Shown: positions 1-8,531, counted from the first letter of the stretch. The stretch: DNA of 23,748 bases from JAAUQA01 sp036351435 (GCA_036351435.1 JAZBPA010000126.1:1-23748); one strand, 5' to 3'. Notes: generated from the sequence alone by a model not told the origin. Numbers and translations: made by a program.

Positions 1-2
1 CG

Positions 3-494
3 CTGGGTGTGGATCAGCCAGGCTCGGAGATGATTACCGAACTTTATGTGCCGATGCGCGAACTGCCGCGGCTGATGGACGAGTTAAGGGAAACGCTGCG
101 AATGCTCGCAGCGGATGTCATCTATGGCACTATTCGGCTAATCCGTCGCGATACCGACTCGTTCCTGGCTTGGGCTAGCCAGGATAGCGCCTGCATCATC
201 TTCAATATTCACACCGATCACACGGCGCAAGGCGCGCGTACCAATGAACGTATCTTCCGGCAGCTTATCAATGCGGCTATCCACCACGGTGGGAGCTATT
301 TTCTAACCTACCATCGGTTTGCCACTGACCAGCAACTGTTAAGCTGTTATCCGCAATTTCCGGAATTTCTGCGCCAAAAGCGCCGTTACGACCCCGACGA
401 ACGGTTTCAGAGTAATTGGTATCGCCAGTATCGACATCTGCGACTTACTCCAACGGAGGTGATCAGGAAAAAAGTTGCTCAATACTTTAACTAA
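3..494 (+). CDS. FAD-linked oxidase/dehydrogenase, C-terminal part (5' end outside window)
   Basis: The reading frame is already open at the left edge and ends in TAA at 492-494. The GTG at 9 is therefore probably an internal codon, not the start. The visible 160 or so residues resemble the C-terminal substrate domain of FAD/FMN-containing dehydrogenases of the GlcD / sterol-reductase-like / aldonolactone-oxidase group. Support comes from the run HGGSYFLTYHRFAT, followed by CYPQFPEFLRQKRRYDPDERFQS, a typical end for this family with its Lys-Arg-Arg and Asp-Pro-Asp-Glu-Arg-Phe core. The FAD-binding domain would lie upstream and is not visible, so the substrate cannot be given. The gene ends 15 bases before the promoter of the initiator tRNA and is probably a separate unit. 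The family call is from remembered motif similarity only. Confidence 0.7.
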   Translation: MGVDQPGSEMITELYVPMRELPRLMDELRETLRMLAADVIYGTIRLIRRDTDSFLAWASQDSACIIFNIHTDHTAQGARTNERIFRQLINAAIHHGGSYFLTYHRFATDQQLLSCYPQFPEFLRQKRRYDPDERFQSNWYRQYRHLRLTPTEVIRKKVAQYFN

Positions 495-508
495 TTACGG
501 TATAGCTC

Positions 509-537
509 TTGTAATATTTCCATTTAATTTTTATTAT
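509..537 (+). promoter_or_regulatory. Sigma-70 type promoter of the initiator tRNA
   Basis: TTGTAA at 509-514 and TATTAT at 532-537 are separated by 17 bases, matching the sigma-70 -35/-10 arrangement. Transcription would start near 543-545, only a few bases before the mature tRNA 5' end at 550. The stretch around it is very AT-rich. This promoter may also feed the rimP-truB operon by read-through of the terminator at 645-669. Confidence 0.6.
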
Positions 538-546
538 ATCCAACTC

Positions 547-626
<80 letters not shown>

Positions 627-644
627 AGTTCTTGAAAGGTAGTG

Positions 645-669
645 AAAAAGCCCGCTTAGGGCTTTTTTT
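645..669 (+). terminator. Rho-independent terminator after tRNA-fMet
   Basis: The arms AAAAAGCCC (645-653) and GGGCTTTTT (659-667) pair perfectly around the loop GCTTA and end in a run of seven T. It lies 18 bases after the tRNA CCA end. It probably ends most tRNA transcripts while letting some polymerase through into rimP. Confidence 0.85.
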
Positions 670-735
670 ATGTGTGCGATGCCAGTGTGCTTAATTTTAT
701 CGCGTCGTGCGGAATCAGCCAGTTGCTGAACAAAG

Positions 736-755
736 TGGGCCTACGGCCCATTTTT
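736..755 (+). terminator. Terminator-like hairpin in the rimP leader (candidate attenuator)
   Basis: TGGGCC (736-741) pairs with GGCCCA (745-750) around the three-base loop TAC and is followed directly by five T. It sits 18 bases upstream of the rimP start codon, so it lies inside the leader of the operon and not at a transcript end. Premature terminators ahead of rimP have been proposed in gammaproteobacteria as a leader-type regulatory element. The element here has the same position and shape. Whether it attenuates transcription is inference. Confidence 0.6.
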
Positions 756-772
756 CGTTTCCGGTGATAGTA

Positions 773-1225
773 ATGCGCCAGGATCCCAAATTAAAGCAAG
801 TATTGACCACCGTGGTGGAAGCCATGGGTTACGAATTAGTCGGCGTGGAGTTTCATCCCCATCAGGCCAATGCATTGCTGCGCGTGTATATCGACAAAGA
901 CGAGGGAATCGACATCACGGACTGTCAACGTGTCAGCGAGCAGATTAGCGGGACGTTGGATGTGGAAAATCCCATAGCAGGTCATTACACCCTGGAAGTA
1001 TCTTCTCCGGGGATGGATCGACCGCTGTTCGATGCGGCTCATTTTGTGCGGTTCGCCGGCCATAAGGCCCGTATTCAACTCAACGCGCCATTGGACGGGC
1101 GGCGGAATTTCACCGGTCGGCTGCGCGGAGTGCGAGATGACAATGTTGTGCTGGAAAGCGAGGGGCAGGAATTGCCGATCCCGCTGGAACGCATTGAAAA
1201 CGCCCGGCTAGTTCCCGAGTTCTAG
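773..1225 (+). CDS. rimP: Ribosome maturation factor RimP
   Basis: RimP binds the free 30S subunit and assists late assembly of the 30S head. The protein is 150 residues, the usual length. It contains the family core: GYELVGVEF near the N terminus, RVYIDKDEGIDITDC, LDVENPI and LEVSSPGMDRPLF, then the C-terminal SH3-like domain ending in ARLVPEF. I place the start at the ATG at 773, which gives the normal family N terminus (MRQDPKLKQV). An open frame extends upstream to an alternative start at 707, but it runs through the leader hairpin and has no family resemblance. The ribosome binding site is weak (GGTGA, 762-766). First gene of the rimP-nusA-infB-rbfA-truB operon; nusA follows after 26 bases. 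Confidence 0.95.
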   Translation: MRQDPKLKQVLTTVVEAMGYELVGVEFHPHQANALLRVYIDKDEGIDITDCQRVSEQISGTLDVENPIAGHYTLEVSSPGMDRPLFDAAHFVRFAGHKARIQLNAPLDGRRNFTGRLRGVRDDNVVLESEGQELPIPLERIENARLVPEF

Positions 1226-1251
1226 CGCAGGGACGAGGAAAAGGTAGGGCC

Positions 1252-2751
1252 ATGAGCAAAGAAATTTTACTGGTGGTGGACGCGGTTTCGCATGAAAAAG
1301 GCGTTGGCAAAGAAGTGATCTTCTCAGCCATGGAGGCAGCCTTGGCATCGGCGGCAAAGAAGTTGTATTCCGGCGATGTGGATTTGCGGGTTGAAATCGA
1401 TCGCCGCACCGGGGACTACCAAACCTTTCGACGCTGGGAAGTCATCAGCGACGAAGAGGCCCCGGAAAGTCTTGATCGGCAAGTGCCATTGAATGAAGCG
1501 CTCGCGAGGCAAGCGGACATCCAGATCGGTGACTTCATTGAGGAGCAGGCGGAAAACGCTGCTTTCGGTCGAATTGCCGCGCAGACAGCGAAGCAGGTTA
1601 TCGTCCAAAAGGTCCGCGAAGCGGAGCGGGCTCAGATTGTCGATGCGTATATTCGGCGCAAAGGAGAACTGCTTAGCGGCGTTGTCAAACGTCTCGAACG
1701 GGGCGATGTGCTGTTGGATTTGGGCGGCAATGTAGAAGCCAAAATAGCTCGGGAAGACATGATCCCCCGAGAACAGGTGCGTAGCGGAGATCGGATGCGC
1801 GGCTACCTAAAAGATGTGCGTTCCGAGGTGCGCGGCCCGCAATTATTTGTCAGCCGCGTCGCGCCTGAGTTATTGATCGCGTTGTTTACCCTGGAAGTGC
1901 CGGAAATCGGCCAAGGCATGATCGAAATCAAGGGCGCGGCGCGCGATCCGGGAGTGCGGGCGAAAATCGCGGTTAAAAGCAACGATCCGCGTATTGATCC
2001 GGTCGGAGCCTGTGTCGGGATGCGTGGTTCTCGGGTGCAAAGCGTATCGAATGAATTAGCCGGTGAACGGGTTGATATTGTGCTGTGGGATGCCAATGCT
2101 GCCCAGTTTGTTATGAATGCCATGTCTCCCGCCGAAGTGCTCTCTATCGTGGTGGATGAAGACTCGCATAGCATGGATATCGCGGTCAGTGATGACAAGT
2201 TATCTCAGGCGATCGGCAAGGGCGGCCAGAATGTTCGTTTAGCCAGTGAATTAACCGGCTGGGTATTAAACGTATTGACCGAGGATCAAGCTCGCGCCAG
2301 GAGCGGCGTTGAGGAACAAGCCCTGCAGGATATGTTCATTGAGCAATTGGGGGTTGATGAGGAAATGGCTGGCGTTCTGGTGCGCGAAGGGTTTGCGAAT
2401 CTTGAAGAAGTGGCCTACGTACCGATCAATGAAATGTTAGAAATACACGGCTTCGATGAGCACATTGCCGAAGAATTGCGCAATCGGGCGCGGGATGTCT
2501 TGTTGACCCAAGCCATCGCTGCCGAGGAACAAAGCAGCCAATCCGAACCTGCGGAAGATCTGTTGCAGATGGAGGGCATGGACGAAGAATTGGCGTTCTT
2601 TTTAGCTGAAAGAGGTGTTTCGACGATGGAAAATCTAGCCGAATTGTCGGTGGATGATCTCACTGACATGACTGGGCTAGAGGAAAGCCGCGCGGCGAAC
2701 TTGATTATGACGGCGCGGGCACCTTGGTTTGCGGACGAGCAGCAAGGCTAG
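1252..2751 (+). CDS. nusA: Transcription termination/antitermination protein NusA
   Basis: NusA binds RNA polymerase and nascent RNA. It promotes pausing and intrinsic termination, and takes part in antitermination and transcription-coupled repair. At 499 residues it is close to the 495 of E. coli. The order is an N-terminal polymerase-binding domain (about 1-130), an S1 domain (from GELLSGVVKRLERGDVLLDL, about 135-200), KH1 with GMRGSRVQ (about 255), KH2 with IGKGGQNVRLASELTGW (about 321), and two C-terminal acidic helix-hairpin-helix repeats (about 365-425 and 440-495). Such repeats occur in gammaproteobacterial NusA. The start ATG has a strong upstream purine tract (GAGGAAAAGG). It is co-transcribed with rimP before and infB after; the stop lies 20 bases before the infB ATG. 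Confidence 0.98.
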   Translation: MSKEILLVVDAVSHEKGVGKEVIFSAMEAALASAAKKLYSGDVDLRVEIDRRTGDYQTFRRWEVISDEEAPESLDRQVPLNEALARQADIQIGDFIEEQAENAAFGRIAAQTAKQVIVQKVREAERAQIVDAYIRRKGELLSGVVKRLERGDVLLDLGGNVEAKIAREDMIPREQVRSGDRMRGYLKDVRSEVRGPQLFVSRVAPELLIALFTLEVPEIGQGMIEIKGAARDPGVRAKIAVKSNDPRIDPVGACVGMRGSRVQSVSNELAGERVDIVLWDANAAQFVMNAMSPAEVLSIVVDEDSHSMDIAVSDDKLSQAIGKGGQNVRLASELTGWVLNVLTEDQARARSGVEEQALQDMFIEQLGVDEEMAGVLVREGFANLEEVAYVPINEMLEIHGFDEHIAEELRNRARDVLLTQAIAAEEQSSQSEPAEDLLQMEGMDEELAFFLAERGVSTMENLAELSVDDLTDMTGLEESRAANLIMTARAPWFADEQQG

Positions 2752-2771
2752 ATCGTCCTGGAGGTGATTTG

Positions 2772-5486
2772 ATGACGGGTGTTACGATTAAACAGTTTGC
2801 GGTAGATGTAGGTATTCCGGTTGACCGGTTACTAGTACAGTTCGAAGAAGCGGGCATCTCAGTATCCGGCGCAGATGCGACGATTACTAATGAACAAAAA
2901 ATGAATTTGTTGGCGCACCTGCGCAAAAGTCACGGAAAGAAGATGCGCTTGGGCGTTTCCGAACCCCGACAAATCACGCTCAATCGCAAGACCCATAGCG
3001 AAATCAAGGTGGCTGGGGGCGCGGCGGGCAAAGTCAAGACAGTCAGTGTGGAGGTGCGCAAGAAACGCACTTTCGTCAAACGTAGTGTGATTGAAGGTGA
3101 GGGTAAAAGTCGGCCCGGTGTCTCAGAGTTGGGATCGCGTAAAGACTTAGAGGAACGGCAACGGGCGGCGGAAGAAGAAGCCCGCCTAAACACGGAGAAG
3201 GCCGAAGAAGCACGGCTGAAAGCGGAAGAAGAAGCGCGGCTGAAAGCCGAAGAAGAGGAGCAGCAACGACAAGCGGCGGAAAACGCTGCGCAGCTAAAAG
3301 CCGAAGAAGACGCGCGGCTGAAAGCTGAAGAAGAACAACGGCAAGCGGAAGAAACGCAGCGCAAAGCTGAACAAGAAAACATATTGGAAGAACAGAAGGA
3401 AGAATCGTTGCTTAACGCCGAACAGACTCCGCCGAAAACCGTAGTGCAAGATGTGCAGAGTAAGACACCAGATTCCGTTCCGCGCACCGAAGACACGAAA
3501 GGTCGTCGGGCTAACGACGCCAAACCCGGAGCCCGAAAAGGCAACGATACAGAGTCGAAAGCCAAAAAGAATCCGGAGAATACCAACCTCAATCACGGGC
3601 GAAATGCCAGGCCGGGCGGAGCACAGCACGATAGATCTGGGCGTAATAAGAAGGGCGCAAGACAGGCTAGAGGTGCCAAAGCCGTTGTTACGCCGCCATC
3701 GCGCCACGCATTTGCTAAGCCAACAGCGCCCATCGTCCATGAAGTCGCTCTTCCAGAGACCATTAGTGTGGCCGATTTGGCCCAAAAAATGTCCATTAAG
3801 GCCACGGAAGTTATCAAAGCATTGATGAAACTAGGCTCAATGGTGACCATTAACCAGGTCCTAGACCAGGAAACAGCAGCGATTGTAGTTGAGGAGATGG
3901 GTCATACTTACAAGCTGCTTAAAGAAAATGCATTGGAAGAGCAATTAGTCGCTGATACCGATGAGACCGCGCAAGCTGGGCCAAGAGCACCGGTAGTGAC
4001 GATCATGGGGCATGTCGATCATGGAAAAACCTCGCTGTTAGATTATATCCGCCGTACGAAAGTGGCAGCAGCCGAAGCGGGCGGAATCACTCAGCACATT
4101 GGTGCTTACCATGTGGAAACCCGGAAAGGCGTAGTGACTTTTCTAGATACTCCAGGACATGCCGCGTTTACTGCGATGCGTGCCCGTGGTGCCAAGGCGA
4201 CCGATATCGTCATCCTGGTCGTCGCTGCCGATGATGGGGTGATGCCGCAGACCATCGAAGCGATTCAGCACGCCCGTGCAGCTGGCGTACCGCTAGTGGT
4301 TGCTGTGAATAAGATGGACAAACCTGAGGCCGACCCGGAGCGGATTAAAAGCGAATTATCTCGACACCAAGTGGTTCCCGAAGAGTGGGGCGGAGATACC
4401 TTATTTGCCTATGTATCGGCAAAAGCCGGTGATGGCATCGATGATTTATTGGATCAAGTGTTGGTGCAAGCGGAAATCCTTGAGCTCAAGGCCGTGTCGG
4501 AAGGCCCTGCCCGCGGAGTAGTCATTGAGTCGCGGTTGGACAAGGGGCGGGGTCCAGTGGCATCCATACTGGTTCAAAGCGGTACCCTCAACAAAGGGGA
4601 CATTCTGTTAAGTGGACTCGAATACGGTCGGGTGCGCGCTATGTTGGATGAGACCGGTCAAACGATCAGCGAAGCGGGTCCGTCCATTCCTGTAGAAGTG
4701 TTGGGGTTGTCCGGTACGCCAAATGCGGGCGATGAAGTGATCGTAGTCAACGACGAGCGTAAAGCACGCGAGATCGCTTTGTTCCGGCAAGGCAAATTCC
4801 GCGAAGTCAAGCTGTCCCGGCAGCAGAAAGCAAAATTGGAGAACGTGTTCGGGCAAATGGAAGAGGGTAGAGTCAGCACCCTCAATGTGGTGCTCAAAGC
4901 CGATGTGCAAGGCTCGGTAGAAGCGTTAAGCGATGCGTTGATCCGGTTGTCCGGGGATGAAGTAAAAGTCAAAATCGTCGCCAGCGGTGTTGGTGGAATC
5001 AATGAATCTGATGTTCATCTAGCCGTTGCTTCCGAAGCTATTGTTATCGGTTTTAATGTGCGAGCTGATAGCGCAGCCAAGAAATTGATTGACGAAGAAG
5101 ACGTCGATTTACACTATTACAGTGTGATTTACGAGGTCATTGACGAAGTCAAGCAGGCCCTCCAAGGCATGTTGCAGCCCGAGTTCAAAGAGCAAATGGT
5201 CGGGCTTGCTGAAGTGCGCGATGTATTCCGTTCATCCAAGTTCGGCGCGATTGCCGGTTGCATGGTGTTGGAAGGCGTAGTGCGGCGTAATAAACCGATT
5301 CGGGTGTTGCGCGATAACGTGGTGGTTTACGAAGGCGAGTTGGAGTCTCTGCGGCGTTTCAAGGACGATGTTAATGATGTGCGGGCGGGTACTGAGTGCG
5401 GTATCGGTGTGCGTAATTACAATGACATCAAGTCCGGTGATCAGATTGAAATCTTTGAACGCATCGAAGTGATTCGTACTTTATAA
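2772..5486 (+). CDS. infB: Translation initiation factor IF-2
   Basis: IF-2 is the GTPase that brings fMet-tRNA to the 30S subunit and drives 50S joining. The start ATG at 2772 has a near-ideal ribosome binding site (GGAGGTGAT, 2760-2768). An earlier in-frame start at 2724 overlaps nusA and is unlikely. The protein is 904 residues (E. coli 890). It has an IF2_N domain at 1-50; a long charged Glu/Ala/Arg/Lys coiled coil at about 124-212; a basic disordered linker; and a second IF2_N domain (SVADLAQKMSIKATEVIKAL). Next is the G domain with G1 GHVDHGKT (413-420), DTPGH, NKMDK and SAK, then domains II-IV with the fMet-tRNA binding C2 region at the end. Shorter isoforms from internal starts are known in E. 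coli; I did not identify one here. Confidence 0.98.
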   Translation: MTGVTIKQFAVDVGIPVDRLLVQFEEAGISVSGADATITNEQKMNLLAHLRKSHGKKMRLGVSEPRQITLNRKTHSEIKVAGGAAGKVKTVSVEVRKKRTFVKRSVIEGEGKSRPGVSELGSRKDLEERQRAAEEEARLNTEKAEEARLKAEEEARLKAEEEEQQRQAAENAAQLKAEEDARLKAEEEQRQAEETQRKAEQENILEEQKEESLLNAEQTPPKTVVQDVQSKTPDSVPRTEDTKGRRANDAKPGARKGNDTESKAKKNPENTNLNHGRNARPGGAQHDRSGRNKKGARQARGAKAVVTPPSRHAFAKPTAPIVHEVALPETISVADLAQKMSIKATEVIKALMKLGSMVTINQVLDQETAAIVVEEMGHTYKLLKENALEEQLVADTDETAQAGPRAPVVTIMGHVDHGKTSLLDYIRRTKVAAAEAGGITQHIGAYHVETRKGVVTFLDTPGHAAFTAMRARGAKATDIVILVVAADDGVMPQTIEAIQHARAAGVPLVVAVNKMDKPEADPERIKSELSRHQVVPEEWGGDTLFAYVSAKAGDGIDDLLDQVLVQAEILELKAVSEGPARGVVIESRLDKGRGPVASILVQSGTLNKGDILLSGLEYGRVRAMLDETGQTISEAGPSIPVEVLGLSGTPNAGDEVIVVNDERKAREIALFRQGKFREVKLSRQQKAKLENVFGQMEEGRVSTLNVVLKADVQGSVEALSDALIRLSGDEVKVKIVASGVGGINESDVHLAVASEAIVIGFNVRADSAAKKLIDEEDVDLHYYSVIYEVIDEVKQALQGMLQPEFKEQMVGLAEVRDVFRSSKFGAIAGCMVLEGVVRRNKPIRVLRDNVVVYEGELESLRRFKDDVNDVRAGTECGIGVRNYNDIKSGDQIEIFERIEVIRTL

Positions 5487-5500
5487 GTCGTTATTACCCT

Positions 5501-5530
5501 AGCGCTGGATTGCTCCAGCTTTCCAGCGCT
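5501..5530 (+). promoter_or_regulatory. Two mutually exclusive hairpins in the infB-rbfA gap
   Basis: AGCGCTGGA (5501-5509) pairs perfectly with TCCAGCGCT (5522-5530). The same left arm can instead pair locally through GCTGGA (5504-5509) with TCCAGC (5514-5519). Only one of the two stems can form at a time. The rbfA ribosome binding site CAGGAGG (5534-5540) begins four bases after the longer stem. There is no T run, so it is not a typical terminator. A role in RNA processing or in setting rbfA translation is possible but untested. Confidence 0.4.
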
Positions 5531-5548
5531 GCTCAGGAGGAAAACGGT

Positions 5549-5950
5549 ATGCCGAAAGAATTTCCTCGCACCCGTCGCGTTGGTGAACAAATCCGCCGCG
5601 AATTAGCGCAACTGATTCGCGCTGAGATCGATGACCCGCGTTTGGCAATGGTGTCTATCACCACCGTAGCAGTGAGCCGAGATCTAAGCTATGCCAAGGT
5701 ATATGTAACGATTTTAGGCGATCCTAGCGAACGGGCTGAGCTGGTTGCAAAGCTGAATCATGCCGCCCCTGGATTACGTCATCAACTGGGTCGTCTGATG
5801 CGGATCCGTAAGGTGCCCAATCTGACGTTTATCTATGACGAAGTGGTTGAGCACGGCGCGCAACTTTCTTCTCTGATCTCCGCTGCTGTCGCTGAGGATA
5901 CGGCTCGGCACCAGTCCACTGACGACGACGAAGCCCCTTCCTCTATCTGA
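5549..5950 (+). CDS. rbfA: Ribosome-binding factor A
   Basis: RbfA is a small KH-fold protein that binds the 30S subunit during 16S 5'-end maturation and is important in cold conditions. The 133-residue product shows the family pattern: MPKEFPRTRRVGEQIRREL at the N terminus, EIDDPRL, then VAVSRDLSYAKVYVTILGD in the KH core, and FIYDEVVEHGAQLSSLI near the end. The ATG at 5549 is chosen because it follows a strong CAGGAGG site by eight bases. An upstream in-frame start at 5510 would translate through a hairpin. The gene lies between infB and truB, the standard order. Confidence 0.97.
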   Translation: MPKEFPRTRRVGEQIRRELAQLIRAEIDDPRLAMVSITTVAVSRDLSYAKVYVTILGDPSERAELVAKLNHAAPGLRHQLGRLMRIRKVPNLTFIYDEVVEHGAQLSSLISAAVAEDTARHQSTDDDEAPSSI

Positions 5951-6028
5951 TACTATCCTGTGTGGGTTGTGGAGTTTGTCGCATCCCTACTTCTTTTTTG
6001 TTGGTTTGCTTCTGCTGTATTCAAAGTA

Positions 6029-6943
6029 ATGGTTGTCAATCGAAACAGATCCGTTAATGGGATCTTATTGTTAGATAAGCCCAGCGGATTATCCTCTAAT
6101 GCGGCATTACAAGTAGTCAAACGCCTTTACTGTGCCCGCAAAGCCGGCCATACCGGAAGTTTGGACCCACTGGCCAGCGGCATGTTGCCTATTTGTTTAG
6201 GCGAGGCCACTAAATTCGCCGGATTTTTGTTGGATGCAAATAAACGGTATCGATTCGCCTGTCAGCTGGGTGTTGTGACCGATACCGGCGATGCTGAGGG
6301 TGAAGTGGTATCCACTCGTGCTGTACCTTCATTAACGCAAGCAACGGTTGCTGATGCGCTCGCGCAGCTTACCGGCGATATTCAGCAATTACCCCCGATG
6401 TACTCGGCGCTCAAACACCAAGGACAGCGCCTATATAAACTCGCTCGGCAGGGACAAGTCGTAGAACGACAACCGCGCCCGGTCACGATTCATTCACTGA
6501 ATTTACTCAGCTTGGAGGGTGATCGGATAGAGTGCGAAGTGCATTGCTCCAAAGGAACCTATGTCCGCACACTCGCCGCGGATCTGGGTGAACTGTTGAG
6601 TTGTGGGGCCCACGTTGTAGCGTTGCGCCGAGTTGGCGTAGAGCCCTATGATGGCAACGCCATGATGAGCTTGGACGAACTCGAAAAACCAGCGGAGCAG
6701 GGTTATGCTGCATTGGATGCGCTGTTGTTGCCGCTGGATTCAGCGCTGGCTGGGTGGCCTGTGGTTCATGTGAGCGAAGACATGGCTACAGGGTTGTCCC
6801 ACGGCCAGTCGGTTCGATTAGAATGCGCCGCTCAACAGGGACCGGTCAGGCTATATCATGCGGAACGCTTTTTGGGCGTCGGGGAAATTTCGGCTGATGA
6901 GCGAGTGAAGCCACGACGACTGATAAGCGGGGTCAGGTCTTGA
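6029..6943 (+). CDS. truB: tRNA pseudouridine(55) synthase TruB
   Basis: TruB makes pseudouridine 55 in the T-loop of tRNAs. The protein is about 304 residues from the ATG at 6029 (E. coli 314). It has the family start VNGILLLDKPSGLSSN, the catalytic motif GHTGSLDPLASGMLP with Asp46 as nucleophile, TKFAGFLLDANKRYR, and CSKGTYVRTLAADLG. The C-terminal part resembles a PUA-like domain. The start is uncertain: an open frame extends upstream to a GTG at 5960 and would add 23 hydrophobic residues unlike TruB, and no clear ribosome binding site precedes 6029. It is the last plus-strand gene of the operon. The convergent peroxidase gene follows 67 bases later, without rpsO or pnp. Confidence 0.95.
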   Translation: MVVNRNRSVNGILLLDKPSGLSSNAALQVVKRLYCARKAGHTGSLDPLASGMLPICLGEATKFAGFLLDANKRYRFACQLGVVTDTGDAEGEVVSTRAVPSLTQATVADALAQLTGDIQQLPPMYSALKHQGQRLYKLARQGQVVERQPRPVTIHSLNLLSLEGDRIECEVHCSKGTYVRTLAADLGELLSCGAHVVALRRVGVEPYDGNAMMSLDELEKPAEQGYAALDALLLPLDSALAGWPVVHVSEDMATGLSHGQSVRLECAAQQGPVRLYHAERFLGVGEISADERVKPRRLISGVRS

Positions 6944-6986
6944 AGTAGCAGATTTCTAAGTTGAGCCTCATCCCTAAAGCCCAACC

Positions 6987-7013
6987 GATTAAATAATAAA
7001 CCCTAACGGTTTA
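6987..7013 (-). terminator. Weak terminator-like hairpin after the di-heme peroxidase gene
   Basis: Read on the minus strand, TAAACC and GGTTTA (7008-7013 and 6997-7002) pair around a five-base loop and are followed by TTATTTAAT. The stop codon of the peroxidase gene is part of the first arm. The stem has only two G:C pairs, so it is weak. It may also help separate the convergent truB transcript. Confidence 0.35.
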
Positions 7014-8531
7014 CAGCGGATCACCATTGCCGTCGATAGCAAACACGCGCAATCCATCTGGATCGGGGGCACTGGCATCCGGAATCCAAGGCGCTAGACA
7101 ATCCCGATCCTGGACACAAGGATCAGTCAGCGCTGACAGGAAATTGACAATGTCTTCAATCTCCCCATCGTTCAATGCGACATCCTGAATGACCGGTCGG
7201 CCGGATACTCTTAGCGTTAACAACTGATCTACGGCAGCCTGGGTATTCGCCACTGCATTAGTCCGCTGAATACCCGGATCAAGCTGGTTGTAATCAAAGT
7301 TCACAGCCGCTTCAGGCGCATTCAAATGATGCCTGACGATCCCTTCCAAAGTATCGTAAACGCCCGTGTGTCCAAAGGGGCCGGTCTCCCCGACATTGAG
7401 CAGGGTAGGCGTGCGGAAGGCGTAGCGGTCATTCTGATTGCCGGTTTCCCGCATCCGTCCGAAATCATCGTCGCCGGTCGCGCCGTCTCCTTTACCTCGC
7501 CCCACCTGCGGAATGGCTAGCACGTAGAATTCTTCATCGGTGAAAAAGTCGCCGCTATGACAAGTGGCACAGCCTGCACCTCCTTCGTCGATGGAGCGGA
7601 GGAACAACACACCGCCGCGTTTTGCGGATCGACTGATTGCGAAATCATTACCCTCGACATACGCTTTCCACGGCGTATTCACAAAGATTTGGGAGCGTTC
7701 ATATTCGGCGAGGGCCAGGGCGATGTTGCGATAGGTAATCAATGCTTCAGGTGTACCGGCAGGATCGTTAAAGGCAATACGGAACTGTTCCAGCCAAAAG
7801 TTGACCGGCAACTCGCCGGTGCCGATGCCATAGTCGCCGATTCGGGCTTGCAGATGGGCGCGAGCGGCGGCGTTGCCATTGCCCGCTTCGAACACAAAGC
7901 CGCGCATTTCCTCTGCGGAAGTGACCGGAAAAAATGCCTGAGCATCAGTCAGTGTCGGACCGACCTCCGGGTCCGCAAATCCGAACTGCGTATCCGGGGT
8001 GCGGATGCCTAAGCCGTCATCGCCATTGAAGCCGGGCGTTTTGCCCAGACTTTCAATCCTGCCGTCGAAAAAGAGCACTCTATCCCAAAGCGCCATGTTA
8101 AATATGGTGGGCGCGTTACGCGGCACGGTCGGCCCGCCGTCAAAATCCTCTGCCAGAGGAGAGGGCAATCGGCCAGGACCCAACAAATCCGGCATTTCTG
8201 CGCCAACCCCGATCGGCAGCGGCAAATCATCGCCACTGCCGAGTATCGGATGGTGACAGGAGACGCAGGCAGAATCCTTATCGCCGCCCAACGCCTTGGT
8301 GAAAAACAGCAACTTGCCCAGTTGTGGCAAGGGATCGTCAATGCTGGGCAGGGTCCGGTTTCTGCTGGGATCGCCACTCAAGCCGGCAGATCGAATCAGC
8401 GCACGCAACTCGCTATCCAAAGTAATGCTGTTGTTATCGCTGTCACCACCACAACTGATTAATAGCAAAGACAGCAAAATGGTAAGGATTGCGGGGCGAG
8501 AGCGCAAAACGAATGGGGTAATGTTGTTCAT
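7011..8531 (-). CDS. Di-heme cytochrome c peroxidase, MauG/CCP family, predicted lipoprotein
   Basis: This is a c-type cytochrome of the bacterial di-heme peroxidase family, whose members reduce hydrogen peroxide or oxidise protein substrates at the cell envelope. From the ATG at 8531 the product has 506 residues. It begins with a lipoprotein signal (hydrophobic run then LLIS-Cys27). Heme 1 is CVSCH at 89-93 and heme 2 is CATCH at 321-325. Family blocks are NAPTIFNMALWDRVLFFDGR (about 139-158) and FRTPTLLNVGETGPFGHTGVYDTLEG. An in-frame start at 8609 would add 26 residues ahead of the signal peptide and is unlikely. The acidic, Asp/Gly-rich region after the lipobox looks like a linker. The physiological electron donor is unknown. 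The gene is probably a single unit, 131 bases downstream of oppC on the same strand. Confidence 0.88.
   Translation of the reverse strand: MNNITPFVLRSRPAILTILLSLLLISCGGDSDNNSITLDSELRALIRSAGLSGDPSRNRTLPSIDDPLPQLGKLLFFTKALGGDKDSACVSCHHPILGSGDDLPLPIGVGAEMPDLLGPGRLPSPLAEDFDGGPTVPRNAPTIFNMALWDRVLFFDGRIESLGKTPGFNGDDGLGIRTPDTQFGFADPEVGPTLTDAQAFFPVTSAEEMRGFVFEAGNGNAAARAHLQARIGDYGIGTGELPVNFWLEQFRIAFNDPAGTPEALITYRNIALALAEYERSQIFVNTPWKAYVEGNDFAISRSAKRGGVLFLRSIDEGGAGCATCHSGDFFTDEEFYVLAIPQVGRGKGDGATGDDDFGRMRETGNQNDRYAFRTPTLLNVGETGPFGHTGVYDTLEGIVRHHLNAPEAAVNFDYNQLDPGIQRTNAVANTQAAVDQLLTLRVSGRPVIQDVALNDGEIEDIVNFLSALTDPCVQDRDCLAPWIPDASAPDPDGLRVFAIDGNGDPL

Noticed and set aside
2930..3785. Long minus-strand frames opposite infB rich in Ser, Cys, Phe and Arg
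   Set aside because: They are the mirror of the Glu/Ala/Lys coiled coil; composition is biased and there is no family resemblance.
7557..8012. 151-codon plus-strand frame opposite the peroxidase gene
   Set aside because: Antisense to conserved heme-protein sequence; no ribosome binding site and no family pattern.
8009..8377. Frame inside the di-heme peroxidase gene
   Set aside because: Lies fully inside a gene with two heme motifs; a shadow frame.
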